Positions 1 through 10,800 of a stretch of 64,000 nt of DNA are shown piece after piece. Under the pieces are notes generated by a model that was not told the origin of the DNA, did no database searches, and saw only the letters and a list, made by a program, of their open reading frames with translations. Position numbers and translations under genes: made by a program. This stretch comes from Daphnia carinata. Its lineage: Eukaryota > Arthropoda > Branchiopoda > Diplostraca > Daphniidae. The stretch covers positions 2,080,501-2,144,500 of the forward strand of contig NC_081331.1 of NCBI RefSeq assembly GCF_022539665.2. Direction: 5' to 3'. Numbering within the stretch: the stretch's first letter is position 1; every line of letters starts with the position of its first letter.

Positions 1-702
1 CCTCCCCGACAACTCGAAACGCTCAACTCGGAGACGGATGATATCCGCTCTCCTCCATTTCCGGACGCAGTTAACATTTTTTTTCCTTCCTTCTTTTTTT
101 CCCCCTTGTTGCAGCTAACTTTAGAAAGGTGCATATATATATTTTTTTAAACACACACACATGGAGGTCATCTGCGTATCTTTGAGTTAGAGGGGCGTGT
201 CAAAAAAATTTTTCAACTACAAGACAAAGATGATGAAGAATTTGGTAGTTGGACAGTCCTTCTTAATCAGCGGATGGCAATGACTCATCATCAAAAACTC
301 CTTTAGGGCCGTGTTGGGTGTTGTTTTTCCTGGTGTGGGTAACCCAACACACCATATCCGGAGATCATCAAGTTCTGGTGTGTAAGTTGGACCCTTAATA
401 CGAAAGGGACCCTATCTTGCCTACTAGCGTAAATAAATCAATAGCCCACCGCTATATTATGCAGCACAGGATGGCGCATCCGCAATGCCGGATCGTCATA
501 CACTCACACAGCAATGACAGACAAGGGGAGGAGAGAAAGGAAGGACACCCCAAACTGTTGGGGATCCCATTCCGACAAGGGTCAAAATGGCGCGTCGCCT
601 TCTCAAGTTACCCGGCCACCAAAAACCAAGAGAGCAAAAGCGAAACATAAGACACACTGATACAAAACAGGACACAGTTTGTTGGTTTGGAGAAAGACTT
701 AC
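1..702. other. Non-coding flank and first intron of the 703-1299 gene
   Basis: I see no convincing exon here. On the minus strand this should be the first intron of the gene whose first exon is 703-1299, since that exon ends in a strong donor (GTAAGT, minus, 697-702). On the plus strand a long pyrimidine tract ends in TTGCAG at about 114, which looks like a 3' splice site, but the sequence after it is quickly closed by stop codons. Bases 1-78 are GC-rich and open in some frames on both strands, so part of an exon may reach in from the left edge. Confidence 0.3.
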
Positions 703-1299
703 GGCGTGTGTTTCTCCGATTGCCACATTAGTGGCGGATGAGAAAGTTGTAGAAGAAGAAGAAGAGGAGGAAGAAGAAGAAGGAGGAGGAGGAGGAGGAT
801 GAGCTGTGGGCAATCCGTTGGGCTGGACCGACGTAGCGGTCGTGGCTTCGAACAGACGCTGACGCTGGGCCAGCCGGTCCAGGCTAGACAATCGATAGCT
901 GGGGATGCGCGAATTCGAATCGACACTGTACGATGTGGTCAGCTTGTGCGGAAGGCCATTATCGCTACTATTGGAACTAGTGCCATTGGTTGTCGTCGTT
1001 GTTGTGGTTGCCGCCGCAGCAAATGTGGAATTGCTTGACGATAGAGCTGCTGATGACGATGATGATGTCACAGAACTAATTGAAGATCCAGCCGAGGCCA
1101 TGGCCGCCAGACGACTGGCTACGACGCCGCGGACGCCGGCTGCAGCTGCAGCAGCTGCCGCATTTGACTGAAGCGAACCGCCAGGACCGCGGTTCGGTTC
1201 CGGCGGGTTCGGCAACGGCCGGCGTAGTCTTTCTCGTCTCGAAGCCACTAAGGCAGCTGTGCCTTCACTGCTAATCATCGCTGCTTGCTCACTAGTCAT
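703..1299 (-). CDS. First coding exon of an unidentified Ser/Ala/Pro-rich protein
   Basis: An open frame starts at an ATG at 1299 and runs 199 codons to a consensus donor (GCC|GTAAGT, minus) at 703. The encoded N-terminus starts MTSEQAAMISSEGTAALVAS. It continues with an Arg/Pro stretch (RRERLRRPLPNPPEPN) and homopolymeric runs of Ala, Ser, Thr and Pro. It also has a non-repetitive segment, SYRLSSLDRLAQRQRLFE, that reads like a short helical motif. The run of about ten Ser and six Pro near the exon end comes from GAA/GGA-type trinucleotide repeats at 751-800. The rest of the gene would lie beyond the left edge. I do not recognise the family. The strong donor and the coding-like composition make it a likely real exon; its function is unknown. 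Confidence 0.5.
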
Positions 1300-2351
1300 T
1301 TTTCTCGTCGAAATGGTAACGATTCAGTTCGATAGATGGAGTCACTTTTCAAGACAATCCCCACCCAATGTTTTAAATATTCAGAAAAGAAAACTTAACG
1401 AAGAAAAACATCAATCCGCACGACACACATGCACGCAGAGAATAAACAAGTCGCTTGGACCAGCGCGGGCGGTCGGTTTGTGTGTGTGTGTGCCTGTGTG
1501 TGTGTATACGTCTCTCTGCGTGTGTTTATCCACTTATCAACGACGCGCGACCAACAGAGTTGACGGGGAGGTGCGTGACGGAAGCAACAGGCGACGGAAA
1601 TTCACGCGGCGCGACAACGACGTGCATTCCCAACAGCTTTTTGGTTTTGTTTGCTTTTCCTTTTTAAATGTCGGGAACAGTTGGGTATTTTTGTTTGAAC
1701 CGAATATTATCTTCACTTTAATGAACTGGCGTTCGCTTTAACGCGTAAAAACTAAGCCGGATCACGTTCTTTTTCAATTTCTATCCTGATGTCAAGAAAA
1801 AAAAAGAAACGAAAAAAAAAAGAGAGTCAGTATGACTGGTCTGAACTAGACAAACACTCGAACGTCAATGAAATTATTTTCCCCACTTTCATGTAAAAAA
1901 AAAGGGGTTTTTTTTTCTTATACAAACTAACGAACTTTTCTTCCGTTACGTTTTTTTGTATGTGTGTGTGTGTCAGCAATTCCGTTAACTTAATTTTCCC
2001 TTGGGAAATTATCTGGTCAAAGTAAAGAAAAACACCCCACAACAAGAAATAACACAACTAATGGAAAAAAATATAAATAAAGAAAAATAAATAAAATGTC
2101 GTGTGCCGGTCTGAAACGACGGAGGCCCCTGGCGTCCGTTAACGACCCTCTGCGTTTGCGTTTCTCGCCGTCGCGACCGAAGCGACACGACCGGACGCGC
2201 GCGGATGGAAGTAGGTGAAGGGGGAGGGGGGAGGAGGGGGCCGACTTACTCGCGACTCAATGTCGCCCCCCGTCTTTCTTTCTCTCTCTCTCGCTCTCTC
2301 TTGCTCTCTCACTGACGCGCGCGCTCCATCAGTTGCGATCCGTCGCTCAAG
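1300..2351. other. Divergent intergenic/promoter region
   Basis: Non-coding DNA between the minus-strand gene starting at 1299 and the plus-strand MADF-BESS gene starting at 2352. It contains a GT-rich stretch (about 1480-1505), poly-A/T runs (1798-1830, 1895-1920) and a CT microsatellite (about 2277-2310) just upstream of the MADF start. It is presumably the shared promoter region and 5' UTRs. I recognised no specific control element. Confidence 0.5.
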
Positions 2352-4280
2352 ATGGCGGCCAGTGGTGGTGCCAGCGGCGCGTCCGGCACCAATTTCCCGG
2401 ACGAACTCATCATCCGTCACGTTCGCGACCATTCTTGCCTCTACGATCCGCGCGAAACCGAATACAAAGACGCCGATCGCAAAGCGGCCGTCTGGCGAGA
2501 AATCGCCAACAACGTCGGCATGTCCGGTAAGAAACTCAACTTTTACATCCATTTTGTCCTCCCTATCCCCTCCTTTTTTTTTTGGCCCTATTCGGCCGGT
2601 TGCTAACCGGCCGCCCACGTCCACTGTAACTACGTAAAGTCTCCCGTCCGCTTGTCTGCGTCTGGTCTTGTCCTTACCGTTACGTAGAGAACACCCGCCA
2701 TTGCGTGTTTCGACGGGTGGGAGGAGTGAAGGGTTGCGCATGCGCTCTACTCTCACAAAACATTTCTGTTCTATAAAAAAAAAAAAAATAAATAAAACTG
2801 GCGTTACCGATAGACTCGATACACTTGGCTCAAATACTTGGTTAATGGGCACTCAAGTGGGAAACGCTGATGATCAGATAACTGTCGCAACGGTCAACAA
2901 GATTATGTATCGATTTAAGAGAAAAAATTTTTTTTTTTAGAGAAACAAAAAAAAATTGGCCCCATGCCTACGTTTGGTTTTCTTAGGAAAAAATCTAACG
3001 ACTCGTAAAATGTTCTTTCCCAATAATAATAAAAACGGGAGAGAACGAAGCACTACTCGCCCCCATCCACACCTGTCTTTGTCAAATTTTGTTTGTTTTT
3101 TATTCCGAAAGAAACCATTCAGAAAAGTTCTTTTTTGTTCCGTTTTGATAGCCATCGAGTGCGAGCACCGTTGGCGCTACTTGCGGGACCGGTACACGCG
3201 GGAGCGCAAGCGCAAGTCGCAGCAGACCAACGGCTGCAAATCAGGAGGCGGAGGCAACTGGCCGTTAGCCTCCCAAATGCATTTCATCCAGGATTTTATC
3301 AAACACCGCAGGTAAAAGCACGACTTTGTAATTTTACACGTTTTTCTTCAATTTTCTTTTGAAGCCATCCCCCCACGCCGTTCGGTACTTTTCTTTACCG
3401 TTCCTATGACTTTTTTTTGGTGAATTCTCATGGCCATTACGGTCGTCAGTTTACTACTGATAATGCTCACAAACATAAAATAAAAATAGATTTTGGTAGG
3501 AGATTAAAGTAGCGACTTTTTTCGTTAATAATCAATAGAATATTCATTTATGGATACTATTCTTTTCTTTTTTGACCCTCAAGCTTTAAATTCAAGGCCC
3601 GTGGGGGCGGCGGCGGCGGGCAGCAGGAAGCGACGGGCGATGGTACAAGCACGCGAGGTGCCCGCCAACAACACGTCAAGGTAACAAACATCAACGCAAA
3701 ACTTTTTCATGTTTGAACGAGCGGCTTATCATCGACCCATTTCTAATCTTGGGACGACAGTCTGAAGGTGATAATAACCATACATCGTCCGACGAAACGG
3801 ACGGACCGGTTTCGCCCGGCTTCGATCAACAAAGTGCCGCGGCGGCCGAGTGCTACCCTATGGTCATCATCGAAGAAACAGATGCGCACCATCACGTCGG
3901 TCCACCTCGTTCTGGCACACCTTCAGACTACCTTCGAGGAGGTGGACCGAATGATCATCATCACCACCATAGGTAGTAAAACCACCCAAAAAAATTAAAA
4001 AATCCAATTGAATGGAAAATAAGGAACTGCGAAGGAGAAAAAACCCTAATAAAAAGAAAGGAACCTGCATCCATATAAGGATCGTGATTTTTCTTATGTT
4101 TAAAGGTCGTCAACGTTCAATAATGGCGGGAGCAGCAGCCCTCGTCTGACGTACAACGAAGACGAGCTCTTCTGTCTCAGCGTCGCCCAGACTCTGCGTC
4201 GTCTGCCGCTGATGCGCCGATCCTTGGCCAAAGTTCAAATACTTCAACTGATCCACGATATGGAATTCGGTCATTCCTAA
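2352..4280 (+). CDS. MADF-BESS domain transcription factor-like protein
   Basis: Five exons join in phase: 2352-2526, 3152-3311, 3584-3680, 3761-3972 and 4106-4280 (272 aa). Exons 1-2 encode a MADF domain (about residues 14-110). Recognisable parts are DELIIRHVRDHSCLYDP, the WREIANNVG helix, CEHRWRYLRDRYTRER and MHFIQDFIKHRR. MADF is a Myb-like DNA-binding fold typical of the arthropod Adf-1 family. The middle is low-complexity, with Gly and His runs (including a five-His run at the end of exon 4). The last exon encodes a BESS motif (about residues 232-270: DELFCLSVAQTLRRLP then R..AK.QILQLIHDMEF), which mediates protein-protein contacts in this family. An AATAAA lies 19 bp after the stop. 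The MADF plus BESS arrangement supports a nuclear sequence-specific regulator. Its targets are unknown and no specific orthologue is assigned. Confidence 0.9.
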
Positions 4281-4298
4281 ACTGAAAAAAAAGAAGTA

Positions 4299-4304
4299 AA
4301 TAAA
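4299..4304 (+). terminator. Candidate poly(A) signal of MADF-BESS gene
   Basis: An AATAAA lies 19 bp downstream of the stop codon at 4280. It is unusually close, so a more distal signal may also be used. Confidence 0.35.
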
Positions 4305-4900
4305 GAGAGAAACCACTACGCTGCGCACTCGGGCACTTGAACATCAACAAGAAGATAAAAACTATTCCCTTTTCTTCATTTTTTCTCTTTACTTTATGAA
4401 TACATGTTTAACATCTCAAGTGGATAGTAGTATCTGGCAACCCTGCGGATCGTGATAAAAGGTGTGTGCATAGTCCCAAGAGAAAAAGAAACAAAAAATA
4501 CGCAGCCAAGAATAGCGATGATGACTTTTTCTCTCGCAACCCTGCCCTCCCCTCTCGTACCGTGATTCCTTCCAGACACATTCTTCACGGTCAACACACA
4601 CACACACACCTCAACGGAACCCCTTTCTATTCGGTGCAACAACAACAACACCTGTGCAGGAAATCCGGACAGTATCCAGCCAGCCGCAACAACAACAGAA
4701 GTAGTAAATTTAGAAGACAATAAAACACACGAAAAGAGGCCTTTTTCACAGTTCACCACTGAGAGCAGAAACTGAAAATTAGTTCACTATGACACCACCA
4801 GATGAAAACGCGCACCGATATGACGAAAGAATATTTCAGATTTTAAAATATTGCTAACAAAAGAATTGTTTTAGTTTAGTTTTTTTTTTTTGCCTGGGAC

Positions 4901-4929
4901 TTGAAGTCGGAACGGCCGTTCCGATTCAA
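4901..4929. repeat. Near-perfect 29-bp palindrome
   Basis: The core at 4907-4924, TCGGAACGGCCGTTCCGA, is a perfect 18-bp palindrome. TTGAA before it and TTCAA after it extend the symmetry to 4901-4929 with one bulged base (G at 4906). It could be a dimeric protein-binding site or could form a hairpin. No function is assigned. Confidence 0.7.
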
Positions 4930-7855
4930 CTGACCGGCGGGATCGAGAGCGCGCGCCATGTAACACGCCGCCAGTTTGTACCAGTAGCGCCTCTAGCGGT
5001 ACATAAGAAACCAACACAGATTCCCTTGTTTTACCACACTCGCTTTGAATCGGCAGTGGAAATTCACCAAAAACAAATTTAAAAATAAAGGGGGATTGTT
5101 AACTTACCACTAAATACGAGGAACCACGTGGGGGCGATGATGTCGGTCGATTTCACAACACAAATAAATAAATAAATAAATAAAAAAAGATGAGTTTTGG
5201 GGTCAGTTTTCAATCAGGGCGTGAACATTGGCAAGAGTCCGATGAAAAAATTCAAAAAACCGACACGCCAAAAGAGAGAAAAATGTCGGAATCCAGTTTC
5301 GACCCTCCCGCGCCATCTCGAATTTCCCCACCCTTAAAAACGCCCAGGTTCGGCTAGTTGTGTGGAAAAACACAAAAATGGATCTCTCAGACAAAAGTGA
5401 AGGCTTTCCAGAAGGCCACTGACAAGTTGCACATACTTGTAAGATTCTATCCTTTTGTCCAGTCATCCATTTTTCTCCTTTTTCGTACAACACATTGTAC
5501 CATTTAACAACAACAAACCAAGACTCGTTCGAAATTTTTATAACTAAAAAATGCAACTGGTGAGACAACAGCTTACCGCTCTTCTGCATCGTTGTCACAG
5601 TGACACACCACACTCGAGAAGGGAAAAAACGGTTTAGCTTCTTCTTGTTACTCTGCTACGACAGTCACTGCAGCTTTTCAAAAACGGGAGTGGAGCTCGG
5701 AAACCCGCGTCGAGATTAGGAATTTTCGTCACTGCTAACTGCCAAACACACCAGTTACTTTTAAAACACACACACACACACACATATACACATGCATACA
5801 CACGCTGCAGTGAATATAAGACTGCTCGAATACGAACGCCTGTAGGGAATGTGCGAGGATGTGAACAAGCGTCACTGGCGACGCGGACTCCACCTATCGG
5901 TGGAATTTTATATCTTTTGATTTAGGCCCGTTGCTTGATGAAAAAAGATATCGGAAATGTTCTGAAACAAACTTAACGATAATTACGCGATTTTATCTGG
6001 CCTTTGCCTTTTGACTTTATGGAGCTTTTCCTTTTATAGCACAAAATCCTACTGAAGAAGAGAACCTGAACTTTTAACGTTTATCCAACGTTCCATTTAA
6101 GGCTAAAAACAAGATATTTCCAAGGTAAGATTGTGATATGAGTTATGGCCGTAATCTATGCGGTCAACTGTTTTCCTCCAATGCTCGGTTCCAAAAACAG
6201 ATAAGGATTCCGGATAAAAATGACTGAAAAAACATCGTTCAACGTCCCAGTGAAACACCACGTTCACTGAAGAAATAGTCTTAGGTAAAAACTTGCACGA
6301 ACAAAATACTTGTGAAAAACAGCCAATGCTTCGTGTAAAAAAATTTAAAGTTAGGTAACGTGTACTAAGAACAATGAGGGATGGCTTAATGACCGATGAG
6401 GGCAGTTACATATCAATATGTCCTGTTTTCATATTCAAAAACGAGTTCTTGTCACGCACAACGATAGATTAAAGAGAACACCGTTTATGGATTTCACCAT
6501 AATGGCACTCTTTTTTCGTAAGGATGTCAAAAAGCTACATGGTTATCGTGGCAGGCAAATGAAAATTAAAGCCCAACGAGAAAAATTCATTGGCTTGCTA
6601 CAGAACAACAATGTTTCGAATTGACTTTGATCCATTAGATTACATCTCGTTGAACACTCTTTGAATACTTTTGTTTTAAGTTAGTGAACCATATTTAATT
6701 AGAAATTCGTTTTCCAAAATTAGCTTCGGTGAGTGAATCGTGTGTGAAAATATTGACGAAAATGTCGACGAGCCCAAAAGGATTTGTCATTTGACTTTCT
6801 GCAATCTGTATGATTCATTGCCATTGTTTTGATTAAACACTTGAAATACCGTGGTATCTATTGGGAGTACCATGAATAATTTTTCTGTGGCAGTCAGCTT
6901 CGGTTCAGTATCAGAATTGCACGAAATCGGGGATACGGATGTATGCGAGGCAACACACAATGTAGTTCTTTCGCACAACGAACGTGTAACTACACTTCTT
7001 GTGGCCATCCGTGGCATGTGTTGGACGAGGAACAGGATGATTCAGAGATGAGTAACAATACAGAGGAACCCTTACTGTCCGATAATTCCTCCATACTGCA
7101 ACAAAAGACACCACATATTGAAGGAGAAGAATTTTTGTACGCTAACGTGATGGTGACAGTTAAACTTGTTTTTCAGGTCGAACCTTTGCTAGCGAAAAAC
7201 CATTAGACATTTCAACACGGATGCTGCGCGGATCCTGCTGGATTTTGGAGGACATCTTGGCATCGCTAACAGATTCGGTATTACAGCACTTGAACAGATG
7301 TTCAAGTACCGCATGGCGAGTCTTGTTTGTCAGAGAATCCTGATTCCAATTTAGATTACACAATCCAAACGGTTTTACCATTGAGCTGCCATTGTGGCCG
7401 GATCCAAAGTGAAACTCAAACAAACCCCCGAGCACTTCCACCGCATCTGCACGGGTTCGTTCACAAACCTTGAATTTTGTTTTGACATTGCTGAATGACT
7501 TTTGAGAAAATTGGGCTGTTTTTCACATGGAAAAATAAAGATTCTTCAGCGATTTTGATTAACTAATTTCTTGCATAAAAATTGAAAATACAAAAATAAT
7601 GCCCATTGAATAGCTGTTTTTGATTTAGTTAATCAAAGTAGGAAACTATAAAATGATTGGCATCTTCACAACTTGACAAAGTTTAACGGACAAAAAAAGC
7701 ACCCCAAACTAAGGAACATACTAGAAATTTTCTTACTTGCGTTAAAAGGCACATACACTTCCTTTGTGCCAATCCTGGAATAGGACATTAAAAATCCTTT
7801 CTTTTTGTTCTTTTAAAGCTAGTTACCGAAAGTTGCTGTCTAAAATGCATAAGGT

Positions 7856-10800
7856 TTAAAGAAAAACGCACTTGTTTTCTTCCCGACGTCGTTCTCGATT
7901 CTCAGCTCGTGGAGGTGGTGGTGGTACAATGGGATTAAAGTTTAGGTTTGGAGCTCTCCTATAGGGTTCGGCTGGAAGGGGCCGTGGTGGTACAACACGG
8001 TAGTAATTCAGAACTGGAGCATGTCGAACAGGTTCAGCTGGCTGGAGTCTTTGTGGTGGTACAACAGCATGGTAGTTTGCTATTGGGACGCGTCTGACAG
8101 GTTCAGGTGGACGAATGGGACGGATCGGTTCCACTCGAGTTAACAAGTCTTCATGGGTGATTACAACCTTTAACTCTTTCAAATACACTGACACTGAGTC
8201 GATGACTGCTTGTCGTTCAGTCACATCTGAACAATGTGACATCAGATATGCAATGATTCCTTCCTTACGGCGTTTGCAGTTCACTACGTCAATTTTATCT
8301 GAGGGCGTGTGCAGTTGTCCGGGAACAATATTTTTTGGGCATTTGATGACATGAGCGTGATTTTTTTGGTCATTACCAGGACCGCAATCTTCGAAACAAA
8401 AGAAGCAAAAATGGGTCTTGCATTGCGGATTCCAGCACTGAATGGCTGAACAACCTTCGTAATCGAAAAATGCCTAAAGAAATTGTGAAGTTTTTGAAGG
8501 AAATGTTTTAGGTTAGGCATTCTGTGACTCACCGTATGACATCCTGGACACCGTAAAGTACAAATTTCATCCAAAATGTGCTTGCGATGTTTGGCCGTAT
8601 CGACAAATGGTGTGAAACCGACTAGATTCACTTCACTGGGACTGATAACAATTTCCAAATCTCTTAGATCTTTTTCGATAGAGTGAAGGACAGATGAACG
8701 CAGTCCACGGTCGTCAATAGTCTTCATGAGATACTGCACGATAGTTCTCTTCCGTGATTCTTTGTGTACCGTATTCTTTTTCGATGCATTTATGTGGTAG
8801 GTACCTTTAGAGGGATTCCTCTGGCAATCCCGGACGTGACTGTGGGCATCTCTGCCGCAGTCTTCCAAACAGAAGAAGCAGAAGGCCGCTTTACAGTGTG
8901 CTATGGAACACCAAAGGGCACAACAGCCATCAAAATCAATGAAAGCCTGCCGATGTAACGCAATAAAATTCACTGTTAGTTATTGGTGACATTACAACAT
9001 ATTATTGTTTTGTTTCACCGTTCTGCAACGTGGACATCGCAGCAGACACAATTCGTCTAAAATGTAAAGACGATGCCAACGAACATCTTTGTTTTCGCCC
9101 AATTGGCGTTCAGAACATGTAGCTCCCCTATGGCGTTCAACTGGCTTCTTTAAGGTGGTAGAACAGGTGCAACAATAGTAAAGATTGCACTGATCGCAAA
9201 ATACTGCATCGCCACCACTAACAACCTGCTCCTTTTCATTAGTTAACGCCTTCGTGATGGGTATGTACCTGAAATGAGATTAGAAGTAAAGTTTACACCT
9301 TTAGTTGCAACGCGCGAAATTACAAAAGGATATGTGTGTACTAACTGTTCGCATCCAGTTTTGAAACATGAACGATATTTCTCTTTAAACGTGGGATCTC
9401 GACGTAATGCGTTGACTGCTGCCTCGCCAATTTTTTCCTGGACACTAACTGGAGCGATTGTTTGAATGTCTTTCAAGCAAACTTTAGTGTTACATCCGTC
9501 AGCCGGACAAACAATTGGGTATGGAATTGTTTCGTGTGTAACCATATTTTGAATGCATTCAGAGCAGAATTTATGGGCACACATCTGAAAGATAAGCCAG
9601 TTAAATAAATGACAGAAAGATACATATATTGTAACCAAATCCATATTTCCCACCTGCAAGCATGTCGGGTTCACCAATTCCGTAAAGCACAGTCCGCATT
9701 CGCCGATATCGATTTCATTTCTTGGCTCAATTACATGATTTTTCAATACATTTTTCAGCATTTCGATACCCTCTTCCGTTCCAGTCGCGTACAGACGATT
9801 ATATGACAATCGAAGCTCGTCTTTTAATCCATTATTACGGTATGTAGTCAAATTCTTTGTTACGAGCTTCAAACTAGGTTTGCGAACAATCAGGGTAACA
9901 TCAATGCAAAGTAATTTTAGATTTCGCACAAGTGCGTCTAATTTTCCCTTGATTGTTTGCCTCTCTCTTTCGTTGCCGTAAATCCGAATCGCTTTGGTAG
10001 TAAAATTTGAATTGAGGTAACACGGCCGGACGTCAACGGCTGCAACTTGTTTGCGGCCGTAGTGCGTGAAGAGTAGCTCAATATCAGCGTTCTTGTAAAA
10101 CTCAAATTGAAGGAAATCATCTATTTTCTTGCGAACCTCATCAATATTTCCCGCACGCGGAACTTCAAGGTGCAGCCACACGTGAAATTCTGACTTGGTT
10201 TCTAATTTGCATGTAACATCTTTCGTTTTAAGAAGTTCCAGGTAATTTTCAATTTCTTGTTGTCGAAATTCCCATAATTTTTTTTCCATTCTGACACTTG
10301 TTTTGATTTGCGCTTTCATTCTGACGGGCTGATCATAATGAAGATTGGCGCATAACTGAGATACGTAAATCATCTCAATTTGGTCCATTGATTCGTATCT
10401 GGCGCGAATGGAGATTGTCTTCCGTTTGTCATCCTTACGAACAATAGTCGTTACAGCTTTTTCCGAAAACGGGAAAAGTTGGTTGGATTTGGCGTAGTTC
10501 AGCAGCAGAGTTGATTCTTGCGTTGAAATCGAGTTGCCTTCGGCCCCCCGAACGATTTTGGCGTACAAGGGCTTCTGACATCCGTATCTAGCTAGGTGAC
10601 GCTCGAGATCCACTTCATCAAAGTTAGCCGGAAGCCGGTTAGCGTAGAGACCGTATCGCATTGTAACGTTAAACGGGTTAGCTTGTTTGATAAACAATCC
10701 GCCGTCTACTTTTGGACAGTGATTTCGCAAAGCGTTATTTTGCGTGTCGCTAAATTTTGTGGGCCGAAAATTAAGGCCACTATTACGTATTGTGTGATTT

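Larger units (their letters stand above)
4281..7855. other. 3.6 kb intergenic region between convergent genes
   Basis: No gene with a convincing exon structure was found between the MADF-BESS gene (+) and the helicase-RBR gene (-). Contents seen: the MADF-BESS 3' UTR; a poly-T run at 4881-4891; an 18-bp perfect palindrome at 4907-4924 followed by CpG-rich DNA to about 5000; an AAAT tetranucleotide repeat (about 5162-5182); an AC repeat (5766-5784); and AT-rich DNA onward. On the minus strand, about 7160-7490 is open for roughly 100 codons with a non-repetitive protein-like sequence (see findings). It has no start or splice context I can support, and may be a gene fragment. Confidence 0.5.

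Noticed and set aside
2139-2852. Long minus-strand open frame over the MADF-BESS first exon
   Set aside because: It is Arg/Gly-rich antisense of a GC-rich plus-strand exon, and the plus strand has a recognised domain with matching splice phases.
4901-4929. Transposon terminal repeat
   Set aside because: No transposase-like frame, no target-site duplication and no second copy in the window.
5203-5613. 136-codon minus-strand open frame
   Set aside because: No family resemblance, no splice context and mixed AT-rich DNA; consistent with chance.
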